Part shown: positions 18,092 through 25,931 of the stretch, piece by piece | How positions within the stretch are numbered: position 1 is the stretch's first letter | How the letters are laid out: each line of letters starts with the position of its first letter | Assembly (NCBI RefSeq): GCF_009789195.1 | Contig: NZ_WSTC01000022.1 | Span: 1-64,000, forward strand | Source of the DNA: Paenibacillus sp. MMS18-CY102 | GTDB lineage: Bacteria; Bacillota; Bacilli; Paenibacillales; Paenibacillaceae | Direction of reading: 5' to 3' | Length of the DNA stretch: 64,000 bases | Position numbers and translations under genes: made by a program | Notes under the pieces: generated by a model | Databases searched by the model: none | Seen by the model: only the letters and a program-made list of their open reading frames with translations | What the model was told of the DNA's origin: nothing

Positions 18092-18877
18092 CTATAGCTT
18101 TCTTTGATTTTTCAAAAACCAGCTATACAGCTCCGGGTTCGCATACGTTTCTTCCCAAACCTCATGTTTGCCTTCAGGATAAATGGTCAGCTTAGCGGTC
18201 CCTCCATGGGCTCGTATTGCCTCAACTAATTCGCTCGCTTCTGCGACGGGAACCACTTCATCCTTCGCCCCATGGAATGCCCATACGGGAATATTGTTGA
18301 GAAGCGCCGCTCTTTCCGCCGAACCCCCTCCACACACAGGAGCGATGGCTGCAAATCGGCCAGGATGTTCCATAGCCAAATCCCACACCGCATAACCGCC
18401 CATGCTAAGGCCCGTAAGATAAATCCGGTTAGGGTCTACAGGATGCGCCAAAATGATATCGTCGATAAGCGCCATTATGCCATCAAATAGGAAGGGCCAA
18501 ATATAATAACTAGGGCATTGCGGGGAGACGACGATGAATGGAAAGTTGTCACCTGACTCGATAAGCTGAGGTATTGCCCGCGTTTTTAATAGGTTCAAAT
18601 CATCGCCTCTTTGATCACGGCCATGCAAGTAGAGAATCAAGGGCAGCTTGCCATCCGTCATGCAGCTTGAATCAGGCAAGTACAAAAGATACTTCAACTT
18701 AATCTGCTTGCTCGTTTGAATCTGTTTATCGTACTGGTTTTCTTGTTGCGGCACGCTACCACCCCATTCGATTGATAGTGCTACCATATAACAGGAGGGG
18801 TTAATTGAAAAAATAGGAATTCCACCATTTCGATTCATCTTCCCGCAATAGAACGGGCTATCATCAAATTCCTGCAT
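18092..18877 (-). CDS. Alpha/beta-hydrolase, prolyl oligopeptidase/esterase-like
   Basis: A serine hydrolase of up to 261 residues. The triad is visible as Ser in GLSMGG, Asp in GAKDEVVP and His in GKHEVWEE, with the oxyanion segment LYLHGRDQRG. This layout matches predicted phospholipase/carboxylesterase or feruloyl-esterase-like proteins (PF00326/PF02230 types). No signal peptide is seen, so it is probably cytoplasmic. The start is uncertain: the first 40 residues do not look like the family, and a GTG at 18754 (after GGGGTGG) would give a 220-residue protein that begins right at the conserved part. Confidence 0.75.
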   Translation of the reverse strand: MQEFDDSPFYCGKMNRNGGIPIFSINPSCYMVALSIEWGGSVPQQENQYDKQIQTSKQIKLKYLLYLPDSSCMTDGKLPLILYLHGRDQRGDDLNLLKTRAIPQLIESGDNFPFIVVSPQCPSYYIWPFLFDGIMALIDDIILAHPVDPNRIYLTGLSMGGYAVWDLAMEHPGRFAAIAPVCGGGSAERAALLNNIPVWAFHGAKDEVVPVAEASELVEAIRAHGGTAKLTIYPEGKHEVWEETYANPELYSWFLKNQRKL

Positions 18878-18953
18878 GATTTCATAGTTTCTCTTGACGA
18901 TATGGCATTTTGAGCTTAAGATAACATTCCCCTAAAATCCTCTATTAAGGCAA

Positions 18954-18984
18954 TAAAAAAAGCCGTAACAGCCTGCCTTTCGGC
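18954..18984 (-). terminator. Terminator of the MerR-family gene
   Basis: The minus strand reads GCCG...CGGC followed by a T7 run, about 30 bases after the MerR stop. Confidence 0.6.
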
Positions 18985-19015
18985 AAACCATTCCAGCCCC
19001 ACGCAACGCCTTTCA

Positions 19016-19825
19016 TTAAGCAATCGGAATATAAATGTCCAGCTCTGACCGCACATTCTCCGGTCCAATAAACCGCTCATCGTATCGTTCAAAATCATAG
19101 CCTTTGACAGGCTCAAGCCCGTGCAGCGGTAGCCATTTGCTATAGATTAATTCATACGTCTCCCCCAATTGTGCAACGCTGCCTTTATGCGTAAATACCG
19201 CATAGCGCTGCGCCGGAACAATCACCTTGGCCATGCCCTCGGGAATCCGCTCACTGTGCGACTCGTAACCCGCCACATACGTAAACTCCTCTTGCTCGCC
19301 AGGTTCGCAAATCCCATAAGAGACCGCTGGTTGCAGCTTGCCTTCGATTTCATGCTCACGCGGAATAAATCGCTGCCATAGGCCAGGGATATCCCCTTCG
19401 CCCGATTTGCTGTTCCATGCCATGCCCAGTACAGTAAAAGCTTCATTCACTACAATTGTCGGTTTCATTGGAATGCCTCCAGTAAACGCCATATACTCGA
19501 CCATTCGTTGAATCGCTACGAGCTGCTCTTGCCGGGCTGCGATTTCGCTTTGAATGCCGTCCGCTCGATCCCGAAGCAACCTTGAAATCTTATTCACGTC
19601 ATCCAAGGTGCCATCGCGCTTCAGCTCCTGAATCGCTTCAATGCCTAGCCCCATCGAGCGAAGGAACACAATGCGCCGCAGCTCCGGCAATTGATCTGGT
19701 GCGTACAGGCGATACTGGTTTTCCTCCCCAATCCGGGCGGGCGTGAACAATCCAATGGCATCATAATGCCGAAGCGTCTTCGGCGTTACGCCGAATAATC
19801 GTGCAAGAAGCCCAACGGTAAGCAA
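19016..19825 (-). CDS. MerR-family activator with GyrI-like effector domain
   Basis: A 269-residue regulator. The winged-helix MerR domain occupies residues 1-70 (LTVGLLARLFGVTPKTLRHYDAIGL), a dimerisation coiled coil about 75-110, and an effector-binding GyrI/BmrR-like domain the rest. Such proteins sense small molecules or drugs and activate promoters with long spacers. I chose the TTG at 19825: AAGGGAG lies eight bases upstream, MerR proteins usually start at this point, and the ATG at 19870 falls inside the predicted -10 box. No target gene is next to it, so it may regulate itself and distant genes. Confidence 0.85.
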   Translation of the reverse strand: MLTVGLLARLFGVTPKTLRHYDAIGLFTPARIGEENQYRLYAPDQLPELRRIVFLRSMGLGIEAIQELKRDGTLDDVNKISRLLRDRADGIQSEIAARQEQLVAIQRMVEYMAFTGGIPMKPTIVVNEAFTVLGMAWNSKSGEGDIPGLWQRFIPREHEIEGKLQPAVSYGICEPGEQEEFTYVAGYESHSERIPEGMAKVIVPAQRYAVFTHKGSVAQLGETYELIYSKWLPLHGLEPVKGYDFERYDERFIGPENVRSELDIYIPIA

Positions 19826-19868
19826 ATCGAATGCTCCCTTCAAAAGCAGTTTATTGGTCTGTGATTTC

Positions 19869-19900
19869 ATCCTACAACGTTACCCTTGGGGCAAGGTCAA
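19869..19900 (-). promoter_or_regulatory. MerR-type promoter with 20-bp spacer
   Basis: On the minus strand TTGACC is followed after 20 bases by TAGGAT, with the inverted repeat CCTTG-CCC-CAAGG between. Over-long 19-20 bp spacers containing a dyad are the hallmark of promoters untwisted by MerR proteins, so this is a likely autoregulated promoter. Confidence 0.65.
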
Positions 19901-20009
19901 TGGCTATTTGTGATCATGGCATTATAGCCGAAAGGATAGAGAAATCACTTAAATCCTGATACTATAAAACTATATTATTCCATGTTAATAGGCATAGGGA
20001 GGAATTAAG

Positions 20010-21434
20010 TTGTCCTTTATTAAAAAAGCTAGATTTAAAACTGCTATTATCGTTGCCATTATGCTTACGCTTATTGCAGCGCCTCTCGCACAAGCAGCAG
20101 GCATTTCGCTAAATGTGGATGGCCGTGCGGTACAGAGTACCGTGAAGCCAATTGTGCATAACGGCACGATGCTCGTATCCGTTAATGACATTGTGAGCGC
20201 ATTTGGAGCCAAATACCAGTGGACAGCCGCAACGCGCTCCCTCTCGGTAACACGGGAAGACACGACAGTTAAATTCGTGTTGGATGCGCCAACTGCCACT
20301 GTCCTGCTCGGTCCAGAGAGCAAGAAGGTGACGCTGGACCATCCTGCACAATCCATTAATAATCGCGTGATGGTTCCGCTTCGATTCATGGCTAGCCTAT
20401 ACGGCGCCAAAGTAAAGTGGAATCAAGAGCTTCAAACCGTCCTGATTACGCTAGCAGACAAAGGCGTTCCAGGCGATAAAGGTGACACCGGTGCTACGGG
20501 ACCAAAAGGCGATAAAGGCGACACTGGCGCTAGCGGATCAACGGGCGCTACTGGCGCAGCAGGTTCGACCGGCGCTGCCGGTCCGGCAGGCCCAGCTGGT
20601 GCCGTTGAACCAGCTGGCGCTACTGGTGCGGCTGGTGCGGCTGGTCCTGCGGGTCCAGCCGGTGCTGTTGGTCCTGAAGGTCCTGCAGGCGCTGTTGGTC
20701 CGGCTGGTCCGGCTGGCGCTATCGGTCCTGCGGGTCCAACTGGTGCTGTTGGCCCTGAAGGCCCTGCGGGTGCTATTGGCCCTGAAGGTCCCGCTGGTGC
20801 AGCTGGTCCGGCTGGACCAACCGGCGCTGTCGGTCCTGAAGGCCCTGCGGGTGCTATTGGCCCAGCCGGCCCTACCGGTGCTGCCGGTCCAGCGGGTCCA
20901 GCTGGACCAACCGGGGCGACGGGACCCCAAGGTCCGGCAGGCCCAGCAGGCACGAACTATGCTGACGAAGGCTTCTCAGCCAAATTGTCCAACTTAACTG
21001 CTGCAACTTCAACATCGATATACGGATGGGACGCAGCCTCCCCTTACTACGCTGGATTATCGTTTAATGCTGTAACAGGAACCTACACGGCTCCTTCTAC
21101 AGGCAAATATACAATTAAAGCAACAATTCCGTATAAAACGACAAGTGCAATATCCGTTTCACTCGGAGCTGGCGTTGATCCTTATTTTGCTGTTAAGCGG
21201 AACGCTACAGATTTGATCAGCGCACCTTTGCCGATATTCAACGTTAATGTCGCGTTGGTTCTCACGTTACGAACGATACTTGGCAGCTCTACGGTCACGT
21301 TGGACGGCGATGCAATCTTAAACGCTGGGGATATTCTAACTTTGGATTATGTAGCCGACGGCTTAACCATTCCACTGGATTTGGGCGCTGGCGGTGTTGG
21401 CATCGTATGGTCGGTTCATAAGATTGCAGATTAA
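20010..21434 (+). CDS. Collagen-like surface protein with N-terminal stalk domain
   Basis: A 474-residue exported protein. A signal peptide (1-30) precedes a stalk (copper amine oxidase N-terminal) domain at about 35-148 with [11 protein letters not shown] and [14 protein letters not shown]. Fifty-five Gly-X-Y triplets follow (residues 152-316), and a C-terminal beta domain of about 150 residues ends the protein ([12 protein letters not shown]...), resembling the TNF/C1q-like caps of bacterial collagens. Ala and Pro fill X and Y, and a GPE-GPA-GA(I/V) nonapeptide recurs. One triplet is broken: Glu200 replaces glycine. TTG at 20010 is the start, seven bases after GGAGG. It is probably an extracellular or spore-surface filament. 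Confidence 0.85.
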   Translation: MSFIKKARFKTAIIVAIMLTLIAAPLAQAAGISLNVDGRAVQSTVKPIVHNGTMLVSVNDIVSAFGAKYQWTAATRSLSVTREDTTVKFVLDAPTATVLLGPESKKVTLDHPAQSINNRVMVPLRFMASLYGAKVKWNQELQTVLITLADKGVPGDKGDTGATGPKGDKGDTGASGSTGATGAAGSTGAAGPAGPAGAVEPAGATGAAGAAGPAGPAGAVGPEGPAGAVGPAGPAGAIGPAGPTGAVGPEGPAGAIGPEGPAGAAGPAGPTGAVGPEGPAGAIGPAGPTGAAGPAGPAGPTGATGPQGPAGPAGTNYADEGFSAKLSNLTAATSTSIYGWDAASPYYAGLSFNAVTGTYTAPSTGKYTIKATIPYKTTSAISVSLGAGVDPYFAVKRNATDLISAPLPIFNVNVALVLTLRTILGSSTVTLDGDAILNAGDILTLDYVADGLTIPLDLGAGGVGIVWSVHKIAD

Positions 21435-21460
21435 CGGGCATAATTGATGTAAGCAAAACA

Positions 21461-21497
21461 AAAACAGAGCACGGCGAACGCTCGCTGTGCTCTGTTT
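21461..21497. terminator. Bidirectional terminator
   Basis: The arms AAACAGAGCAC and GTGCTCTGTTT have an inner GCG pair and T/A runs on both sides, between convergent genes. Confidence 0.85.
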
Positions 21498-21507
21498 TTG
21501 CATTATT

Positions 21508-22037
21508 TTAGTTAAAATTATATTGCTTAAATTGAAGCTTAACGTCTTCATCTTCCATATCGCCAAACCAATCCGAATGAATCCATAAGGGGATTCCAAT
21601 CATTTGCTCCAGCTTTCCTATAGCTTCTTCACATCCTTCAATTGCAAGGAATTCATTCAGTTCTGCAGCATGCTGATGCCCTAATATGTTCACCAAAATG
21701 CTTATATCCGCCCCATCCTCCCTCAGGCCATAGTCTTCGCGAGTTAGGTCCGAACACCAGATCTGGCCAGTTTGTTGGCTGCCGTTCAAGTATATGTTCA
21801 TTTCAAATACATCATCGTCAAAATAAGAAATCGTTAGGATTGGCGAGCTGATATGATGGGATAGTTTTTCGCCAAAGGCTTCTGCTGTTCCCCAGCCGAA
21901 CCCATCATTCAGGATTGTCGTCCAGTTTGGCTGCATTTGGGCTAAATAGTAATGGTTCCCGCTAAAGCCTTTAGCCCCGCAACAACATCCTCTAGTTTTT
22001 CCGTCCATACATGAACGTTACCGAATTTAGTACCCAT
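21508..22037 (-). pseudogene. Unknown protein gene with an apparent frameshift near its 5' end
   Basis: The long frame starts only at 22008 and opens with an odd Cys/Gly-rich stretch (GCCCGAKGFSG). In the next frame an ATG at 22037 reads MGTKFGNVHVWTEKLEDVV..GLKALAG and then hits a stop; joining the two near 21950-21970 by restoring one base gives a continuous protein of about 175 residues. The body (ILNDGFGWGTAEAFGEKL, ISYFDDDVFEMNIYLNG) looks like a soluble immunity-type or SMI1-neighbour family of unknown function. The interruption could be a real mutation or an assembly error. Confidence 0.55.
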
Positions 22038-22143
22038 TGCGCTCGCCCCCGCTTGTCCAATTCAACAATTTATTTTAACATGGATATAATTCACAATTAT
22101 ACTATTAATATTAATAAACTATTTTCCCTTATAGGAGTATACA

Positions 22144-23370
22144 ATGAATCGACATACACGTATGGGCAAAATCATTTTACTAACCCTCACATTATTCACG
22201 CTAGCTTTCAGCACGCCAAGCAACTATCAACTAACCAACTTAGCAACAGGCTTTAAAATTGAGATTAAAGACATCGGCTATCGTGTGCAGAACACCTACT
22301 TGCCTCCTGGCCAAGGGAACTGGACCGCTTATGGGCTATTTGGCGATCAGTCCGCTCATGATTTATTTTTCTTTAATTCCCAAACCAGAACGGCAAAAAG
22401 AATTACGATAAGCCAACCCCTTGAAGGTCTCGACTCTTTAAACGCCGGTTTTATAAAGCCTGTCGGCTTCCTCTCTGAGGATACCTTTATCTACACATCC
22501 GCCCACACGGTCTCCGGTAACGTTATTTACAGCATTATGAGCTTTAACATACCGAGTGGCAAGGAAACCTTATTGTTCGATGATGTACTCAAAAGTATTT
22601 TTTATCACCACGGGCCGATATGGCTGAACAAGAATAAAGATGTTCTCATGGTGGCTGCTGATTCGGGCGAAATCGCGCATTATGACTTGAAGAAACGAAC
22701 ATCCTACGTTCTCAGCAAGAAGTTCCGTGCAGATTGGCCTTATGATGCCATTACAGTCTCAAATACAGGCAACTATTTTGAAGCGTGGTCCATTTACGAT
22801 CTCAACGGCAACGTCGTTAACACCGTCCATAACAACAATCCGAATGTTACACAGCCCCAGAGTAACTTCAAACGTGCCGAATTCGGGCCAGAAGACCGAT
22901 ACGTCGCCCGTTCCTATACTTATGATGACAATGACAAGCATGCCCTTGACCCTGATTCTGCCGAATATGACTGGAGCTTTGCCTCCCAAGCGGTCGATAT
23001 TGAGAAAGTAACGGGAGAGCTTGTTCGCCGAATCCAAACTAAACCAGGATCGAACCAGTATGTCGAGCTAACGAGTTGGGTTTCCCCGGATAAAATCGTA
23101 TTACATTACTTCAAGTTCAAGCATCTAGCCGATTCCGGCCCCGAGATCATAAGCTCAAGCTATGCACAATATGATGTTAAAACAGGCAAATCCACCAGTA
23201 TTGCTGCACCACCGGAACCCGTGTACAGTGATGAAGCAACATTCACGCTTCGCAAAGAATGGAAAATCAATATTCGGCAAGATTATCGCCAGGATTACAA
23301 ATCCGGCAAAGTCATTCGAAATCATGCCATTATCGAATATATCCGGCTCGCTACTTCCGGTGTACATTAA
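22144..23370 (+). CDS. Exported protein, TolB-like beta-propeller suspected
   Basis: A 408-residue protein with an N-terminal hydrophobic segment (KIILLTLTLFTLAFS) acting as signal peptide or anchor. The rest is rich in strands with aspartate-turn spacing (DLFFFNSQTRTAKRITI, IMSFNIPSGKETLLF, IAHYDLKKRTSYVL), the pattern of TolB/WD40-like propellers that report values strand by strand. The function is unknown. GGAG lies eight bases before the ATG, and TATAAT at about 22085 could be its -10. It ends at its own terminator, so it is separate from the polymerase-like gene that follows. Confidence 0.6.
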   Translation: MNRHTRMGKIILLTLTLFTLAFSTPSNYQLTNLATGFKIEIKDIGYRVQNTYLPPGQGNWTAYGLFGDQSAHDLFFFNSQTRTAKRITISQPLEGLDSLNAGFIKPVGFLSEDTFIYTSAHTVSGNVIYSIMSFNIPSGKETLLFDDVLKSIFYHHGPIWLNKNKDVLMVAADSGEIAHYDLKKRTSYVLSKKFRADWPYDAITVSNTGNYFEAWSIYDLNGNVVNTVHNNNPNVTQPQSNFKRAEFGPEDRYVARSYTYDDNDKHALDPDSAEYDWSFASQAVDIEKVTGELVRRIQTKPGSNQYVELTSWVSPDKIVLHYFKFKHLADSGPEIISSSYAQYDVKTGKSTSIAAPPEPVYSDEATFTLRKEWKINIRQDYRQDYKSGKVIRNHAIIEYIRLATSGVH

Positions 23371-23440
23371 TTCTTTGAATAATAAAATTCCAATTTACCC
23401 CTCGTTTGAGGTGCATATTGGCTGATCACAAACGTTATTT

Positions 23441-23471
23441 AACGACAGGGGCTCTTGTATCCCCTGTTGTT
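23441..23471 (+). terminator. Terminator of the propeller-like gene
   Basis: The arms AACGACAGGGG and CCCCTGTTGTT flank a nine-base loop and are followed by a T-rich tail. Confidence 0.75.
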
Positions 23472-23522
23472 TTGTGTTTTAATAAGAAAAATAATGCTAC
23501 ATATTGTATCGGAGGTTGGCGA

Positions 23523-24887
23523 ATGTCATCTTATTCAGCTAATTCAGTAGCGGCGATTAGCAACTTGCAGCGTGATACACCTAAAGAACAATTACAGCCA
23601 AATGCATTAATTAACATTTTTGTCCCTGCATTCATTCTCTTTATGATGTTCCTGTCCCCGCTTGTCCTGAATAAAAATGTTTATTATGCGTTCGAAATCC
23701 TGATCGCGTTCATAGTGCTATCGCAAAGCTACCGTACTCTATCAATTAGGGCGGCAGGCCTCATTCTGGCGATGATAACATCGTTCGCCGTATATACCCA
23801 GCTAAACACCGTTTATCACATCAATAAAGTTTTAGTATTAAATATGGCAACTGTAGCGATGTTTATTGGCGTATTTGTTCTTAATTACATCTTGGTCAAA
23901 GCGTATCTCATGAGAAATAGCCTCAGCAGAAACGTAAATTTGCTCAAGTTTGTCGGGATCCTCTTCAACATCATTTCAATCTATTGCATATTCGAATATT
24001 TGATTAAATTCAATCCTGTATTCAGCCAATTTTTTAACACGGACTATCACAGGTATTACAGCATTAAACGCGGATATGAACTATATCGTGTTTCCGGCCC
24101 CATGCAGCATCCTATCGTAATGGGCAACTTCCTGATCATTGGAGCGTTGCTTAACTATTATTTATTTAATCAACTTAGAAAAAACCTCTACGCTTTATTC
24201 ATGCTTGTTAATGTTACAGCTCTGTTTTTAACTTTTTCACGCAGCAGTTACATCGCATTAGGTGCCGGGATTCTCACTTATCTCTTATTCACAGCACGCA
24301 ACAAGGATAATAAAGAGAAGTTAAAAATTCCTATGCCGCGAGCAATTGCGATAATCTTTGCCATCCCTATTATTTTACTGATTATGATGAGCGTCAACAC
24401 GGGGGATAGCTCGCTGTGGAGCACAATCATTAATCGGTTCTCTAACGCAGAAGGTACAGCATCTGTCGAGCAAAGGTCCGGTGGCATCCAATACGTACTT
24501 GGCCTGATGCTTCATTCCAACCTGCTTAATCTTCTGATCGGACACGGCTATGGCATGATATCTTGGAACATGCGCCAGGATGGGACATCCATCGTCCTGA
24601 ATAACTTCTACATCATCGACAACCAGTACTTCACATTTTTCTATGAGTTCGGAATCGCGGGGATGATTATCCTCTTTGCGGGGATTGTTCACATTATCAG
24701 GCGGTCATTTAAAAACCTGAGCACAGGCAATGCCAACATCATCAAGTTCACAGCAGCTTCATTCGTTGCAATTATGGTAAACATTATTTTTTACGAAGGT
24801 GCGTATTGGACCAGTATCGCCTTCTTGCTGTCGTTTATATTAGCCCTGAATACGTATGCTATTTCGAAAGAGGCTGCTGTGAAGTAA
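23523..24887 (+). CDS. O-antigen ligase/polymerase-like membrane protein
   Basis: A 454-residue protein with about eleven to twelve membrane helices and a large extracellular loop between about 290 and 370. This is the Wzy_C/WaaL architecture, which joins polysaccharide repeat units or ligates them to an acceptor outside the membrane. The LTFSRSSYIALGAGILTYL segment is the usual conserved helix with an Arg, and the final loop holds GHGYG. No glycosyltransferase cluster is present, so it may work with a distant exopolysaccharide locus. I chose the ATG at 23523 because GGAGG lies seven bases upstream. Confidence 0.8.
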   Translation: MSSYSANSVAAISNLQRDTPKEQLQPNALINIFVPAFILFMMFLSPLVLNKNVYYAFEILIAFIVLSQSYRTLSIRAAGLILAMITSFAVYTQLNTVYHINKVLVLNMATVAMFIGVFVLNYILVKAYLMRNSLSRNVNLLKFVGILFNIISIYCIFEYLIKFNPVFSQFFNTDYHRYYSIKRGYELYRVSGPMQHPIVMGNFLIIGALLNYYLFNQLRKNLYALFMLVNVTALFLTFSRSSYIALGAGILTYLLFTARNKDNKEKLKIPMPRAIAIIFAIPIILLIMMSVNTGDSSLWSTIINRFSNAEGTASVEQRSGGIQYVLGLMLHSNLLNLLIGHGYGMISWNMRQDGTSIVLNNFYIIDNQYFTFFYEFGIAGMIILFAGIVHIIRRSFKNLSTGNANIIKFTAASFVAIMVNIIFYEGAYWTSIAFLLSFILALNTYAISKEAAVK

Positions 24888-24912
24888 GGATCAGCCCTAA
24901 CGGATGCATCCG

Positions 24913-25158
24913 CTAGCCCCACTGGTAAAAGTCTAAAACATACACCTTATTTTCGATTTCAAAATAGAGCTGCTCCCAGTCAAACTCATTTTTCTCGTCA
25001 ATCTCTGTTACCATACGATAAACCGTAGCTTCCCTATCCCCTATAAATGCCTCCAACCATTCGATGAGCTGGTTGCTTACTCGATTAGTTTCTTTATCAT
25101 ATTCAGCTGGGGTTGAGGGGATTTCATTGCCTTGCTCGTCCAAATAGGTGACCTTCAC
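24913..25158 (-). CDS. Small acidic protein of unknown function, start doubtful
   Basis: An 81-residue frame opening at a GTG without a ribosome site. The peptide continues sensibly upstream (NQWGKQKFEVKV) to the stop of the preceding gene. An ATG at about 25177 followed by five G's is out of frame by one base; with four G's it would read MGKQKFEVKVTYLDE. So either the gene starts at the GTG or a one-base insertion in the G tract has shifted its true start. It is acidic (ending ...IENKVYVLDFYQWG), probably cytoplasmic, and shares a transcript with the gene at 25192. Confidence 0.5.
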   Translation of the reverse strand: MKVTYLDEQGNEIPSTPAEYDKETNRVSNQLIEWLEAFIGDREATVYRMVTEIDEKNEFDWEQLYFEIENKVYVLDFYQWG

Positions 25159-25191
25159 CTCAAACTTCTGTTTCCCCCATTGGTTGCATAG

Positions 25192-25905
25192 TTACTTCAA
25201 CGTCCCTACAAACCCCGTCCCCGCCTCATATTCGCCCTCTTCCATCTGCGGGTCCACGGTCCATTCCTTTGCGATTAGCAGCACGTCTTCCTCACTTGGC
25301 AAATGTGGTTCTTCCACGTCCAGGCCCGTGAAGATCATGTGGTAATCGTGTTCTTCCTTGCTAATCGCGCCCTCATTGATAAACGTCTCGCCTAGACATC
25401 CGTATACGCGAACAAGCTTGCCGTTCACTGACTTCGCCCAAGCATGGTAATCGACCACCCGATGGGTTCCAAAATAATAAGCTTCACCGAACCGATTGCT
25501 CAATTCGTCAATCAACGTTAGCGGACTCGGCGATTCTGCCCCGGTTATATCCGGCATCAACGCATTAATGACTAACGTCCACCCTTGGATCGGCGGGGAG
25601 ACAAAATAATGCCCTTCATACGCTGCATCGACTCCCGTGCTCCAATTCGCAATCTCCAGCTCTTGCAGCTGTATTGCTTCAACCACCGCTTGGGTATCGC
25701 CCGTCGTAACGGCAAGCCACTGGCATTTGTACCCGAATGGAACCGGGTAGTCTGGCGTGGCATCAACGGATACCTTTTTTCTTGCTGGCTTATCGATCTT
25801 GATCGGCTCTGGCTCCAATCCCTTGCTCGGTTCCGCTCGTCTTAGGAAGTAAGACAAAAGCAATGCTACAAGAATAACGGCAGCGACCACGTATTGTGTT
25901 TTCAT
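25192..25905 (-). CDS. Membrane-anchored protein of unknown function
   Basis: A 237-residue protein with one N-terminal membrane helix (residues 5-20, AAVILVALLLSYFL) and a globular C-terminal region that should lie outside the membrane if the anchor is of the usual N-in type. Motifs I can point to but not name are CQWLAVTTGDTQAVVEAI and VVDYHAWAKSVNGKLVRVYGCLGE. It is 27 bases downstream of the large HD/Hsp90-like gene on the same strand, so it may be cotranscribed; the ribosome site (GAAGGGG) is rather far from the ATG. Confidence 0.55.
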   Translation of the reverse strand: MKTQYVVAAVILVALLLSYFLRRAEPSKGLEPEPIKIDKPARKKVSVDATPDYPVPFGYKCQWLAVTTGDTQAVVEAIQLQELEIANWSTGVDAAYEGHYFVSPPIQGWTLVINALMPDITGAESPSPLTLIDELSNRFGEAYYFGTHRVVDYHAWAKSVNGKLVRVYGCLGETFINEGAISKEEHDYHMIFTGLDVEEPHLPSEEDVLLIAKEWTVDPQMEEGEYEAGTGFVGTLK

Positions 25906-25931
25906 ATGCTGCTTCTACGCCCCTTCTCCGT

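Noticed and set aside
20432-20953. Antisense frames rich in Pro/Ala/Gly over the collagen-like gene
   Set aside because: They are mirror images of the Gly-X-Y repeats and have no ribosome sites.
23406-23522. Extended start of the O-antigen-ligase-like gene
   Set aside because: The extension covers the terminator hairpin of the previous gene, and the ATG at 23523 has an ideal GGAGG.
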